Below are positions 10,140-20,544 of a stretch of DNA of 64,000 nucleotides, in pieces; within the stretch, counting starts at the first letter, position 1, and each line of letters begins with the position of its first letter. Location of the stretch: assembly GCA_021292165.1 (NCBI GenBank), contig CM037878.1, positions 16,674,471 through 16,738,470 on the forward strand. Reading direction: 5' to 3'. The notes beneath the pieces are model-generated. The model did no database searches, was not told the DNA's origin, and saw only the letters and a program-made list of their open reading frames with translations. The stretch is from Shinisaurus crocodilurus (Eukaryota; Chordata; Lepidosauria; Squamata; Shinisauridae). The translations under genes were made by a program, and so were the position numbers.

Positions 10140-10865
10140 GTCATCTAAATGCTTGTAACTCAAGTTTACCGGAAGCCATTACTTATTGCTGGATTTTGCA
10201 ATATGCAGTTTTTAATCATCGGGATTGACAGTGATAATGTGCATATTGCAAAAATGTCATGCTTTTGTCAGTTCGTTTTACATTATTTCCATGTGTAAAA
10301 TCATGCAAAACGAACTGTCAAAAGCACAACATTTTCGCACATGGCAACCTAATGGCTGGGTACCACAAAGAAGAACCACTGTAGTCACCTTAAAAACTTT
10401 GGCTGAAAGGCAGCTTAGAAATTGTTTTAAAGAACTAAAACCAATAAAACTAGGTCACGAGTTTCCATATTTGTATTCATTTGGAACACATACCACAATG
10501 CATTACAAGTACCAAGAGTCTTCTTCCAGAACATTTTGGTTTGATCCAGTCGCTCAGCTCTTGGAAACTGTTCTTGCTTTGTGTGATTTAGGAAACTTTA
10601 TTGAAGCAACACCCGATAAAGTAACACTTAGATGAAACCAAACTAAGCAATGGAAGAGGGTAAGCATAAAAAACAGTAGGGAGGCAAAGTAGTCATGCCT
10701 AGGCTGAAAGATTGGTTTTGGAGGCCCTGCTCTCTGGCCCAATGCTAATGAAGCTTAGATTGGAAGGTACCAGTGACCTGGTCTTTTGAATGGTAGTACC
10801 ACAATAATAGAATTCCCTTCTCTGGGAGCTCCATCAAGCCCCCTCATCGCCAGTCTTTACAAGTA
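10140..10865. other. Unassigned region with a hairpin and a 136-codon frame
   Basis: A frame at 10225-10635 is open but matches no family I know, and it runs through the hairpin at 10248-10338. The segment GGCAGCTTAGAAATTG near 10409 resembles a LINE/SINE tail. I do not call a gene. Confidence 0.35.
10248..10338. repeat. 32-bp-arm imperfect hairpin
   Basis: Arms 10248-10279 and 10307-10338 pair at 28 of 32 positions around a 27-base loop; the inner arm is CAGTTCGTTTT against AAAACGAACTG. It could be a decayed MITE or a transcribed hairpin; nothing decides between them. Confidence 0.6.
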
Positions 10866-11116
10866 CAGTAATACCTTGGATTGCAAGTAACTTGGTTTGA
10901 GAGCGTTTTGCAAGACAAGCAAATTTTTAAATATTTATTTAATTTTTTTTTACTTGATATACAAGTGATGTCTTGCAATACAAGTACTGTAGTACGGCTT
11001 AAATTAAAAATCTCTGTACAAATTTTTTTTGGGGGGATTTCGTTTTGATATAAGAGTGTTTTGGATTACAAGCACGTTTCTGGAACGAATTATGCTCTCA
11101 ACCCAAGGCATGACTG
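10866..11116 (+). mobile_element. Tigger-like MITE, copy 3
   Basis: Begins CAGTAATACCTTGGATTGC and ends CCAAGGCATGACTG; TA at 10864-10865 and 11117-11118. Same length and order as copies 1, 2 and 4. Confidence 0.78.
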
Positions 11117-11169
11117 TAGTGTGTTTTTTAAAAAATTCAGCAAGGCCCTTTTGGATTGATTTTATGTTG

Positions 11170-11171
<2 letters not shown>

Positions 11172-11204
<33 letters not shown>
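11172..11204. repeat. (TA)n microsatellite
   Basis: About 16 uninterrupted TA units, followed by GCACGCGTG. Confidence 0.95.
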
Positions 11205-11208
<4 letters not shown>

Positions 11209-11254
11209 GCGTGTTTTATTTTTTATGTAATATGATTTTTGTAATATTGTTTTG

Positions 11255-11320
11255 TGATACTGCTGTGAGCCACCTTGGAATAATGTTTATTCTTAAAGGT
11301 GGATTATAACAACAACAAAC
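11255..11320 (+). mobile_element. L2/SINE-type 3' tail
   Basis: Reads GTGAGCCACCTTGGAATAAT and AAAGGTGGATTATAACAACA, the usual ending of L2-type LINEs and the SINEs that share their tail. Confidence 0.55.
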
Positions 11321-12044
11321 ATTGTTAATCTGCCAGCTGGCATTTCTGGAGGAGGCTGGACCTTAGAAAGGTCTTTCCTCTGACTGGCTGGTTATCTCTA
11401 CACAATACTCTTATCGGCCGTCTGGTATGTCTTTCTCAGAAAGCTTGGCTGATATCAGCTTTTGCTGGCTTGTCATCCCTATGGAATCCTCTCCAATCTG
11501 GGAAAACCTGATGACCCCATGAAATAATGTTAACATATGCATTATATTTTAATTGCTAATAAATAGAATAGCTCAAGCAAAATTGCATTTCAATGTACAA
11601 AACCATGGGAGTAATTTTACACGACTACAACTTTCTAAGAAAAGGTTCCCCACCTCTGCTTTAACGGAACATGATGACAAGAAAAAATGAGGGTACTTGG
11701 GATGATGACCAGATGCCAAAAGAGAGCAGGACCTTCTAGCTTTAATAGTTGTGTAGAAGAGGAAATTTTGGCAGGTGCAGCCCATCATGAGGGATGAGGA
11801 AAACTGAAATCTCCTTTTTTTCCACAGCTGTTAAAGGTAAGGAGGCCCTTTGCATTTGGTCATCCTAGGGATATTTACTACTGCAGAACCTTCAGATACT
11901 GAAGCCTATTTATTAATAACCTAAAGAGGACTATCAAAGGAAAATAATATTAGGGATGTTGTATGTTGGTCATGAACTTCATTTGTCACCATGACTGTCA
12001 GGTCGCCGAGGAATCTGTTGGGTTGAAGGGCAAAATAGTACTAT
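11321..12044. other. Unassigned sequence
   Basis: No coding or repeat signature recognised. Confidence 0.4.
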
Positions 12045-12149
12045 TAGGGCGCAATCCTATGCAAGCTTAGAAAGAAAACTTGGCTGGGAAACGCTGGGAG
12101 TTGTAGGCCTTTTCTTTCTGTCTAAATTTGCATAGGATTGCACCTTTAG
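12045..12149. mobile_element. Palindromic MITE family 2, copy a (shortened left arm)
   Basis: Ends GGGCGCAATCCTATGC and GCATAGGATTGCACC are inverted repeats. The right arm keeps GCTGGGAGTTGTAGGCC, while most of the left partner is deleted. Five related copies are at 29117, 30762, 35682, 36635 and 42036. Confidence 0.7.
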
Positions 12150-12199
12150 TGTTAGATTCATATCAGGTTTGCTGTCTCTGCTGTACCAGTTGTAGAGTA

Positions 12200-12740
12200 T
12201 TGTATTGTACTGTATTGTATTTAAAATGTATATCCTGCACTTCTACCTATCAAAGGCACTCAGTTAACTATTAATAAGAAAGCAACAGGCATAAAATGCT
12301 CAGCTTAGACCACAGGCTTAATGAAATTTAAAAAAAAACAAAAAACCAGCCCTCCTAAAACGTGCAAAGGACTGAAGTAGGAAGGAATGATTCCACAACT
12401 GAGGCACCACTGAAAATGCCCTGCCCATGTGGCCATTCATCTAACTTTGGACAAAGGAGGAACATAGAGCAGGACCTCATAAAATTACCATAATAAATGG
12501 AAGAGGAGGTACTTTCTAAGATCTTTTTGCCTGGGTTGTGTAGGGCTTTAAAAGTCAAAACCAACACCTCGAATTGTGCCCAGAAGCTAGCTATCAACCA
12601 GTGAAGTCTCATCTGCACAGTTATAATGTGTTTCCTGAAGCTTGTCTTGGACAAAAACCAGGCAGCTGTATTTCGTATCAGATGCCATTTCTGAGCAGTT
12701 CTCAAGTGCAGTCACAGGCAGACATCAGAAGTTATCAGTC
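12200..12740 (-). mobile_element. L2 LINE remnant, ORF C-terminus and 3' UTR
   Basis: Minus-strand frame 12355-12705 reads LIRNTAAWFLSK, then MRLHWLIASFWAQFEVLV and LTFKALHN. This is the L2 C-terminal block (LVQNAAARLL, LHWLPV, FKVLVLTFKAL). Downstream (lower coordinates) is AT-rich 3' UTR to about 12200. Key residues are lost and the frame is broken. Confidence 0.75.
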
Positions 12741-12745
12741 TAGAG

Positions 12746-12889
12746 CAGTGTTCTCCAACTTTGTGTCCCCAGATGTTTTTGGCCAACAACTCCCAGCATG
12801 CCCCAGCCAGCATAGCTGGCATAGCTGGCTGGGGCATGCTGGAAGTTGTAGGCCAAAAACATCTGGGGACACAAGGTTGGAGAACACTG
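12746..12889 (+). mobile_element. hAT-like palindromic MITE, second copy
   Basis: Same family as 5958-6078: CAGTGTTCTCCAAC at the left, GTTGGAGAACACTG at the right, core CAACTCCCAGCATGCCCC. Flanking octamers gtctagag and ctctatag match at 6 of 8, so this is an older insertion. The antisense L2 ends just left of it. Confidence 0.82.
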
Positions 12890-13310
12890 CTCTATAGGGT
12901 TACCAACAAAGGTGGTGTTAGGTGGTGGCCCACTAGGGCTGGAGCCCTGACTCTTTCATTTGGAGCCTCGAATCTCGGAAGCCACCTGCCCCCATACCCT
13001 ACTGTCCACGGACACTTGCTGAAATCAAGGTACAGGGGCTCTGACGATCTCTTTTGCATCTGATCCCCTTGGATTAGCTGCCTTTTTGCCCACATGTGCT
13101 TCACCTCCTGCTGCCCCCGCCCCTGCTTGAATCTTTCTGAGGTATTTGCAAAAATCAAATGCCCTCCTCGCCTCTGCCCATATATCCCTTTTTACAAATA
13201 GGGGTGTCCTTAGGAGACAGGGTCCTTTAAAGACACACACACACACAGTGGACAGGTTTACACAGCACTTTAAGCCCAGGATGGCTATGTAGCCACCCTG
13301 AGCTTAAAGT

Positions 13311-13551
13311 TTTTTTATTTATTCTATTTATTTTATACCCCGTCTTTTTTCCTGAAAGGAACCCAAGGCGGCTTACATAATCCTCCTCCTCCTCTCCATT
13401 TTATCCTCACAACAACCCTGTGAGGTAGGTTAGGCTGAGAGTCAGTGACTGGCCCAAAGTCACCCAGTGAGTTTTCATGGCCGAGCGGGGACTAGAACCT
13501 GGATCTCCTGAGTCCCAGTCCAACACTCTAACCACTACACCACACTGGCCT
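13311..13551 (-). mobile_element. tRNA-derived SINE
   Basis: Minus-strand copy of the family at 4651-4889. The (AAAT)n tail is at 13311-13335, followed by the GGTTCC / CTTGGG tail, the GGA-rich body, and the head with TGTAGTGGTTAGAGTG and the B box near 13490-13505. Confidence 0.85.
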
Positions 13552-13740
13552 GGACCCCCCCCCCACTGTGCCCAACTAATGATCAGGCATAGTGGGTGTC
13601 CTGAGGTACCTCCTCCGCACTCTTCCCCCCTCAGTCCTGCAGCCGGTATACCAGGGGACACTGAGGGGAGGGGAGCAGGGATGACAGCGGCTGAAAAGTG
13701 CCCAAGCAGCACTTTGGGGCAGCTGTCAGAGGCTCCCTGG

Positions 13741-13820
13741 CAGCAGTGGGGACGAGCCACCTTGTGTGGGGCTTCCTGTCAAGGAAGCCCGACGCAAGGT
13801 GGCTCATCCCCTCCTGTTGC
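13741..13820. repeat. GC-rich foldback, ~36-bp arms
   Basis: Arms 13741-13776 and 13783-13820 pair almost fully around a 6-base loop (inner arms GGGGCTTCC / GGAAGCCC, and GAGCCACCTTG / CAAGGTGGCTC). It lies in a GC-rich stretch where several frames stay open by composition only. Confidence 0.7.
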
Positions 13821-14079
13821 TTGGTGCCGCCGCCACCACTCAGCTGAGAGGTGGCAACGCCAAGCAGTGGAAGAGTGGGCATGAGCCGCCTAGTGCTGGG
13901 CTTCCTGTGGACCTGAGCCCCTGATATTTTTGGTACCTAGCACTGCCCCTGTTACCAAGACATGCACGACTAGTTCTTAATTGCCCAGGAAAGGGTGAAG
14001 CCAGTGCACCAACTGTAGCAGGCAAAAGGCACTCCTGCTGTCTATGGCTGCAGCCTGAACATCAAGAATGAAGGCCAGT

Positions 14080-14400
14080 TCATCACCACTCCCAAACTGC
14101 ACCTAGCCCTTCCAGGCTAATGTGGTCTCTTCTAGAACAGGCAATCTTCCTGCTCTTACATGTCATGGACACCCAACCATCAGCATCTTTGCCTTACCAG
14201 CTTCAATTTGTTTGCTTTCATCCAGCCCCAGTATCTGAAGAAGATAGAAATCAAGAGTTGTGTGTGATCAGCATATTGATGACACTAAACTCCAAACAAC
14301 GGGATGCTCTCTTGAAACAGTTTCACATAAATATGATAATGATGAATCCATCCGCACCCCAGAATAACTCCCCAGGGATGGAGCAATAGAGGTCCAGAAG
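14080..14400 (-). mobile_element. Old L2 LINE remnant near the YADD box
   Basis: On the minus strand the region at about 14250-14345 gives IYVKLFQESIPLFGV followed by CHQYADHT, matching the L2 block IYVKPLGELIRxxGV-CHQYADDTQL. The second catalytic Asp is changed to His. No frame is intact. Confidence 0.6.
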
Positions 14401-14767
14401 GATACAGTGGCAGATGGCAGCAAGAACCACTGAGAGAGAAGAACACCTTCAGAACAATGGGATTTCTCTAAAGTGAGCCAAATGTTATCTGGTGAGAACT
14501 TTCAGCTCAAAATGGGGAGGGGAAATGTAGGGTTCCCTGAAATTGGAAGGCAGTTTCAGGAGGGGGACCCAAAATGATTCAAAAGATTGGGGGGGATATA
14601 ATTGTGGCAGTGGTCCTTTCAAAATTTATATTCAGGGCTGCCAATTCAGGCAGCAGCTGTGGAGCTCTTTTGATGATCACCAGCTAGCAGAAACCTTTCT
14701 CCTCAGACCACCCTGGGGTCCTACTGAAGGGGTCCTATAAAAGCAGTTGGGTTTTTTCAGCCAATGC
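14401..14767. other. Unassigned sequence
   Basis: Possible eroded flank of the L2 fragment; nothing else seen. Confidence 0.35.
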
Positions 14768-15068
14768 CTGGGTTCAGACAACACAATAATCTACACTTAA
14801 GGGTTGATTATGGGTTGAGTGTGGGTTGTTGTTGAACTGTAGGTTGTTGTTGAACCGTGGGTTCTCATATTCTCTGAACCCAGCCGAGATAAACCGTGGT
14901 GAACAACTCACAGTTCACAACCCTACAACAAACCATGAGTTCTTGTTAGTGCAGCCGGGTTCAGACAACATGATATCCCATGGTGCAACAACAACCCACA
15001 GTTTAACAACAACCCACACTGAACCCATACTCAACCCTTGAGTGTGGGTTATCTTGTTTTCTGAACCC
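14768..15068. mobile_element. Long foldback MITE with GGGTTCAGACAACA ends
   Basis: Left end CTGGGTTCAGACAACA is mirrored by TGTTTTCTGAACCC at the right. The arms share GGGTTGTTGTTGAAC-type runs and their inverse, so most of the 300 bp can fold back. No clear target duplication is seen. Confidence 0.7.
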
Positions 15069-17033
15069 GTTCAATGTAAGCTTTATCATCATATTACCAA
15101 CATTAAAATCCAAAAGGCACTTTAGGGTAATGTGTGAAAGGTTCCTCAGTACTTTATATTTACATTAAAGTTTCTTTCTAATTTGGATGGGAGAAATTTC
15201 ACTCACAACAATCTGAATCCAGTGATGAAGGAAGGATAAATCCTACAAAAATATATAATACATCTGGAAACTTCTGAGAGACCTTAAATACAAGTGGGAA
15301 AAAATTGAGACTCTTGTCGCTTCTTGAAATAACAACATTTGAGGGGAAATATCCACTTATTTTTCAACATTAACCTGGAGTTAGATGGTAATATGTCTTC
15401 CATCACCATATGATTATTTTATTCTAGCTCAATAGGTAACAATCAATTTGGGGGTGGGGGAAAGTGCTGTTACAGTGGTTATGTCTATCTGGACCACACT
15501 GGCGTATTTATAACTTTCCATAATTTAAGAGATCCATATACAACCAGCTGCAAGCTTAAGGTCGTACCTGTCTTGCCTAGATAGACATTTTAGACTACCA
15601 CTGACTCATGAATATAAATAGTTATCATGGGCTAATAACATTTATAGAACCCCAGAGCTGGGAACAACAGCCACACAATAAGAGAAAAGAGGAACCTCCC
15701 AGAGATCAACAACTCTGAAAGAATCTAGTGTCACATTCTCGAGGATGTCAGATTAAACTAACATGTGCCAGTCAATATTGGTACACTGTGACCCTTGGTG
15801 CTTCCGAAGCAAAACTATTAAGTCCAACATATTCTCCTGTAAGCACTTATCTGTAAGGATGGCTAGCATGTCCTCTGAAGCAGATATTGAAACTGATTGG
15901 ACAATAGGTAGACACCAGACAGAGGCCTGGGGGCCGACCTCTAGAAATAGGGGGAGAAAAAAAAAATCTTAATCTGCAATACAATGCAGCTCTCTTGAAA
16001 CCCTATCATTTTCACTTCCCATGTGTCTGCTGCCTGGCTGTGAATGGATTTGAAAAGGAATGGTTAGTGGTGAAAATTGGATCAGAGCTAACATTCTCTC
16101 ATTTTTATCAGCAGCTGCCAAAGGTCATCTGACATAATAGCTGATGAATTCAAGCCCAGTGGATTTCATTTGCAATTTTCAATTTACTGAGGCCTCCAAA
16201 CCCCACAGTGATAAAAGCTTCCCCTATCGTGGCCTGTCACAAACATCAAGGAAACCTCACAAACCCACAAGAAAAGAAATAGGAGAGAGCTGTGCATCAT
16301 CACAGCCAAAGATAAGGAGAACAGGAAGACACGGCATCATGGAGAAAGGTGTGTGGTTGACTCTCTAAATGCCAATTGTAATCAAAAGACTATGAAGAGC
16401 AATCAAATAACTTATACGGAGTAACATCGTGGTGTGTGTGTGTGGGGGGGAGAAATTCTCTCTTCCTCCCATTTTTTTTAGTTTGAAAATTGCTTCCTAA
16501 TCTCTTACTTGACATTCTGAAAATAAAAAATAGGAATTAAAAACAAACAAACTCAAAAAACTGTTTATTTAAAGTATTGTAAAACTGATATATTTACCAT
16601 AATTTTGATTTCCATATGAAAGGTAACAAGGGTCCATCCAATTACAGAGAAAAGAAAAAGTCTCTTTAGCTGAAATGCATTCAACGTGGCATGCAAAATT
16701 TCAAATTTATGTTCACCTGATTTGAATTTTGCAAAAATTCCCAGTGATAGATACTGTTAGTTTTAGGAGCTTGAGGAAGAGGAAACACAGATGTAAATGT
16801 ACTGAAGTAGTTGGCAAGTTGATATTTAACATCATTGCTTAAAGTTTATTATGTATGGTTGAAATTTAAGTTTTTAAAAGCATCCCCACAAGCCAAATTT
16901 GAAAAGTGAAATTTGAGAATGTTTGAAATTCCAAGATCTTGCTAAATTTTGTATTTCTGCCAAACATTTCTGCTTTAGTTCAAAAAGAAGCCTCATAAAA
17001 TTAACACCACACTTGTGAATTATTATAATTTCT
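15069..17033. other. Long unassigned, repeat-poor stretch
   Basis: About 2 kb without a recognisable repeat or coding region apart from short TG/GGG runs near 16435. The frames at 15763-15972 and 16144-16368 match nothing I know. It may be unique intergenic or intronic sequence. Confidence 0.4.

Positions 17034-17090
<57 letters not shown>
17034..17090. repeat. (TCA)n microsatellite
   Basis: About 18 TCA units. It produces a false poly-Met frame on the minus strand. Confidence 0.97.
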
Positions 17091-17760
17091 TCATGGCCCT
17101 TGAAATTTGAGACATATAAAGAATTGCCATGGGATCATATTCTCTGACATAGTCAGAAGCAGGATATCCCAAAGGAGGGGAGGGGTGTCAGATTCCTGTA
17201 AAATTGCCAAGTGGTGCATCACCATCTTATCTTACATTTGCCAATAATGTGAAGATGAATGGTAATCATTGGAAGGACAGCCACAATTTGGAACATGCCT
17301 AATGTAAAATTAATTCCAAACATTAGCATCTGGATCACAAGGCTATTGAGTTTTATCCAGCAAAAGTCATATGTCTGAAGCTGCCCTGAGTTTGTAGCCG
17401 AAATGACCCAGCAGAATATGCCCTCATGGTCATAATGTGAACTTCCTGTACCAAAGAAAACAAATACAAAAATGAATCAAAATGTATCAGCATCATTTTG
17501 TTTATGATCAGGTTTTAAGATAAAGAAGAACAAATATATAACTATTTCCATCCATTATGATGTATATTCACAGTCCTAAATGGAATTAATATAAAGCAGG
17601 ATTTTTTTTTAATTTAAAGAAATAAAAAAATCTAGACACATTAATAGAAGGCAAGAATAGGAATATCTGTTAGCTAACTTTCCCAATTCCCCCTATTTAG
17701 TTACAGTAACAACTTTCAAAACACCTCTGGCTTTGTGCACCCTTTTCCCTTTCCTGTACT
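17091..17760. other. Unassigned sequence
   Basis: No coding or repeat signature recognised. Confidence 0.4.
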
Positions 17761-17818
17761 ATGGCACTAGGGCAGAGGTGGGCAGAAGGAAGATCTCCAG
17801 ATGTTTTGGACTTCAAAT

Positions 17819-18010
17819 CTGCTGATTTGTGCAAATCATCAGCCACAAAGCATGTGGTCCTCATGCAATTTGTGCAAATTGGCAGATTTTATGCAAAGTG
17901 TGCTAGATCAACGTACTTTTCGGGTACTGATTTGTGCAAAATTGTTCAAAATACTGCTATTTGAGCAAATTGTGCAAAATACCACCATTTGTGCCATTTG
18001 TGTAAATTTC
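17819..18010. repeat. Cluster of TTTGTGCAAA motifs
   Basis: Five or more near-palindromic units in ~190 bp, including GATTTGTGCAAATC (17824-17837) and AATTTGTGCAAATT (17867-17880). Degenerate versions follow near 17929, 17962 and 17987. The 5' flank has CTCCAGATGTTTTGGACTTC, a hAT-MITE-like phrase. Confidence 0.6.
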
Positions 18011-18374
18011 CTTAGCGTTTTTTTAAAATGCACTTCCATCTTAGAGATGGAAGTCCATGGAAAAACCCCTGACTCAGTCTGCTCCCGATCATGAGATTAG
18101 AAGTGGAAGTCCGTTAAGCTCAAACAAGCCAGACTTCCCAGGATCAGCACATCCCTAGACTAGCATGGGAAGGAGCCATAGCACAAGCCCCTCCAGTGTA
18201 GTGTCTTAGTTATTTATCATTATTACCATTATTAATGTTCAGGGAAAGGGTACCATATGGTAGAAGGCCCTGGAGTTTGCAATAAACCAGAAGGCACATT
18301 GGGCATACACTGATATGTACAGAAGGGATTGAGCCGCTATTCTCTTTCAGCTTAGCAACAAGTACATACATACC

Positions 18375-18412
18375 CTCCAACATTTCACAGATGAAAATAG
18401 GGACATATTTTT
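18375..18412 (+). repeat. Isolated terminus of the ~3 kb element family
   Basis: ATACCCTCCAACATTTCACA followed by GATGAAAATAGGGACA matches the left end of copy A (3886) and the right end of copy B. The interior of the family does not follow, so this is a solo end or a highly deleted copy. Confidence 0.6.
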
Positions 18413-18559
18413 TAACACTTCTATTCTCATACTAAGGATCACTGGCTGAGCCCCACCATTTGCCCTGAGCCCATAACAGGAGCAGAATTGCTGGCACAAG
18501 ATAGCTCTACGAGAGAGCTGTTAACAAAGTAAAGGTGTGGGTAAGACTAAGAGCTTAGA

Positions 18560-20544
18560 TGCTGGCTGACTCTTGGGTCAGCCGGATATTGCACTGCGTT
18601 GGAAAGAGCATTATTATGACCTTTTTAAATCGTAAATCTAAGGTGGATAAAGAGATTTTCTCGCAAATCCCGCAAAAACAAATTAGAGAGGAACTTGCAA
18701 TACTCCCCACTCTGGATGAAGTAAAAAAATCCATTAATCAAATGAAGAACAACAAAGCTAGTGGACCAGATGGGATTCCTGCTGAAATCTTTAAAGAAGG
18801 GGCCCCCGAACTTGTACAACATCTTCATAAACTCATCGAAAAAATCTGGATAAGAGAAGAGATCCCAGAAGACTTCAGGGATGCCATAATTATCACCCTC
18901 TTCAAGAAGGGTGATAGAACAGACTGTGGAAACTATCGGGGCATTTCTCTCTTAGCTACCACAGGTAAAATATTTGCTAGGATTCTCACAAACTGTCTTC
19001 TATCTATTTCAGAAGAGATCCTCCCTGAAACTCAATATGGTTTCCGCCCCTCTAGAGGGACAGTAGACATTATTTTTACTGCACGTCAGCTCCAAGAAAA
19101 ATGCCGGGAGCAAAATCAACCCCTTTATATGGCATTTATTGATCTGGCTAAGGCCTTTGATACTGTAGACCGTACAGCTCTCTGGACTATCCTTACGAAA
19201 ATTGGATGCCCCAATAAATTTATGAATATCCTGCGACTTCTCCATGACAACATGACGGCAACGGTTTTGGACAACAACGGCTCTCATGGTGCTCCATTTA
19301 AAGTGGGATCAGGTGTTAAACAGGGATGTGTTATCGCCCCAACATTATTTGCTATTTTCATCACCATGATTTTACATCTTGTCGAGGGAAACTTCCCACT
19401 GGTGTGGGAATTATATATCGAACTGATGGAAAGCTTTTTAATCTCAGCAGGCTGAATGCAAAAAGTAAGGTAATTACAACCTCCGTTGTGGAACTTCAGT
19501 ATGCTGATGATAATGTGGTCTCCGCACATTCAGAGGATGATCTACAAACTATCCTAAATGCTTTTGCAGAAGCATACGAAAAACTTGGTCTCTCACTTAA
19601 CATAAAAAAACCAAAGTGCTTCCTCAGCAAGTGCAAGCTAACCCTTTGGTGATGCCATCTATCCAGCTTGGCGGGACAATACTGGAAAATGTCAATCATT
19701 TTCTCTATCTTGGCAGCTATCTTTCTGTTACAGCTAACATCGACAGTGAAATCCAGCATCGTTTGAGCTCCGCAAGTGCTGCGCTTTCTCGAATGAAACA
19801 GAGTGTTTGAGGATCGGGATATTTGTAAGAAGACCAAAACACTGGTTTATGAAGCCATTGTATTGCCAACTTTATTGTATGCCTGCGAAACATGGACTAT
19901 CTATAAACGTCACTTCCACCTCCTTGAAAGATTTCATCAATGTTGCCTCCGGAAAATCCTGCAAATTACTTGGGAAGATAGGCGAACAAATGTCAGTGTA
20001 CTGGAAGAAGCAAAGACTACTAGCGTTGAAAAAATGATCCTTCAACGCCAACTTCAGTGGACTGGTCATGTTGTTTGAATGCCTGACTGCCGTCTCCCAA
20101 AGCAGTTATTTCATTCCCAACTCAAGGATGGAAAGCGGAATATCGGTGGTCAATATAAGAGGTTTAAAGATGTTCATAAGGCTAATCTAAAAAAATGCAA
20201 TATAAGCATCGAAAACTGGGAAGCTCTGGCCCATGAACGATCTAAATGGAGGTTGGCCTTTCACAAAGGTTCCATGGACTTTGAAGAAGCCCGAGTGCAA
20301 GGTGAAAGGGAGAAACATGCTAAGCGAAAAGCACGTCAAACGAATCCTTCACAGGACCATCTTCCATCTGGTAACCTGTGTCCTCACTGTGGGAAGCTGT
20401 GTGGATCTAGAATTGGCCTCCACAGTCACTTACGGACCCATCGCTAGAGTCTACACAATCTTCCTTTAGAATTTCCTCCTTTTATCCTGGAAGACAATCT
20501 TACTCTGTCACGAGTGATCGCCTGATGATGATGATGATGATGAC
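18560..20544 (+). mobile_element. Decayed RTE/I-type LINE, RT to 3' tail
   Basis: A 5'-truncated non-LTR retrotransposon. Coding similarity starts near 18595, runs to the stop after 20447, and is followed by a short 3' UTR ending in (TGA)n at 20524-20543. No second copy is seen in the window. Clade assignment is uncertain: the RT type with a C-terminal C2H2 finger is common in fish and invertebrate elements; RTE, Vingi or I-like are all possible. The 5' endonuclease is absent. Confidence 0.75.
18595..20447 (+). pseudogene. Reverse transcriptase polyprotein of an RTE/I-type LINE, frameshifted
   Basis: RT motifs in order: NNKASGPDGIPAE, GNYRGISLL, GFRPSRGTVD, MAFIDLAKAFDTVDR, GVKQGCVIAPTLF, QYADDNVV (catalytic YADD), then LGSYLSV, LPTLLYACETWT, WTGHVV and GKRNIGGQYKRFKD. 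The C-terminus has CPHCGKLCGSRIGLHSHLRTH, a C2H2-type finger. Reading-frame changes occur near 18618, 19380, 19618 and 19800. TGA at 20076-20078 stands where an Arg codon is expected, a typical CGA-to-TGA change. Longest open part is 298 codons (18559-19455), of which about 270 are genuine. The element would copy itself by target-primed reverse transcription but is now dead. Confidence 0.82.

Noticed and set aside
10225..10635. 136-codon frame
   Set aside because: Runs through a hairpin and a LINE-like tail phrase; no recognised domain.
13477..13884. 135-codon frame and overlapping minus frames
   Set aside because: Begins in an antisense SINE and continues through a GC-rich foldback; no protein family.
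16874..17089. Minus-strand frame beginning with a run of Met
   Set aside because: Translation of the (TCA)n microsatellite.
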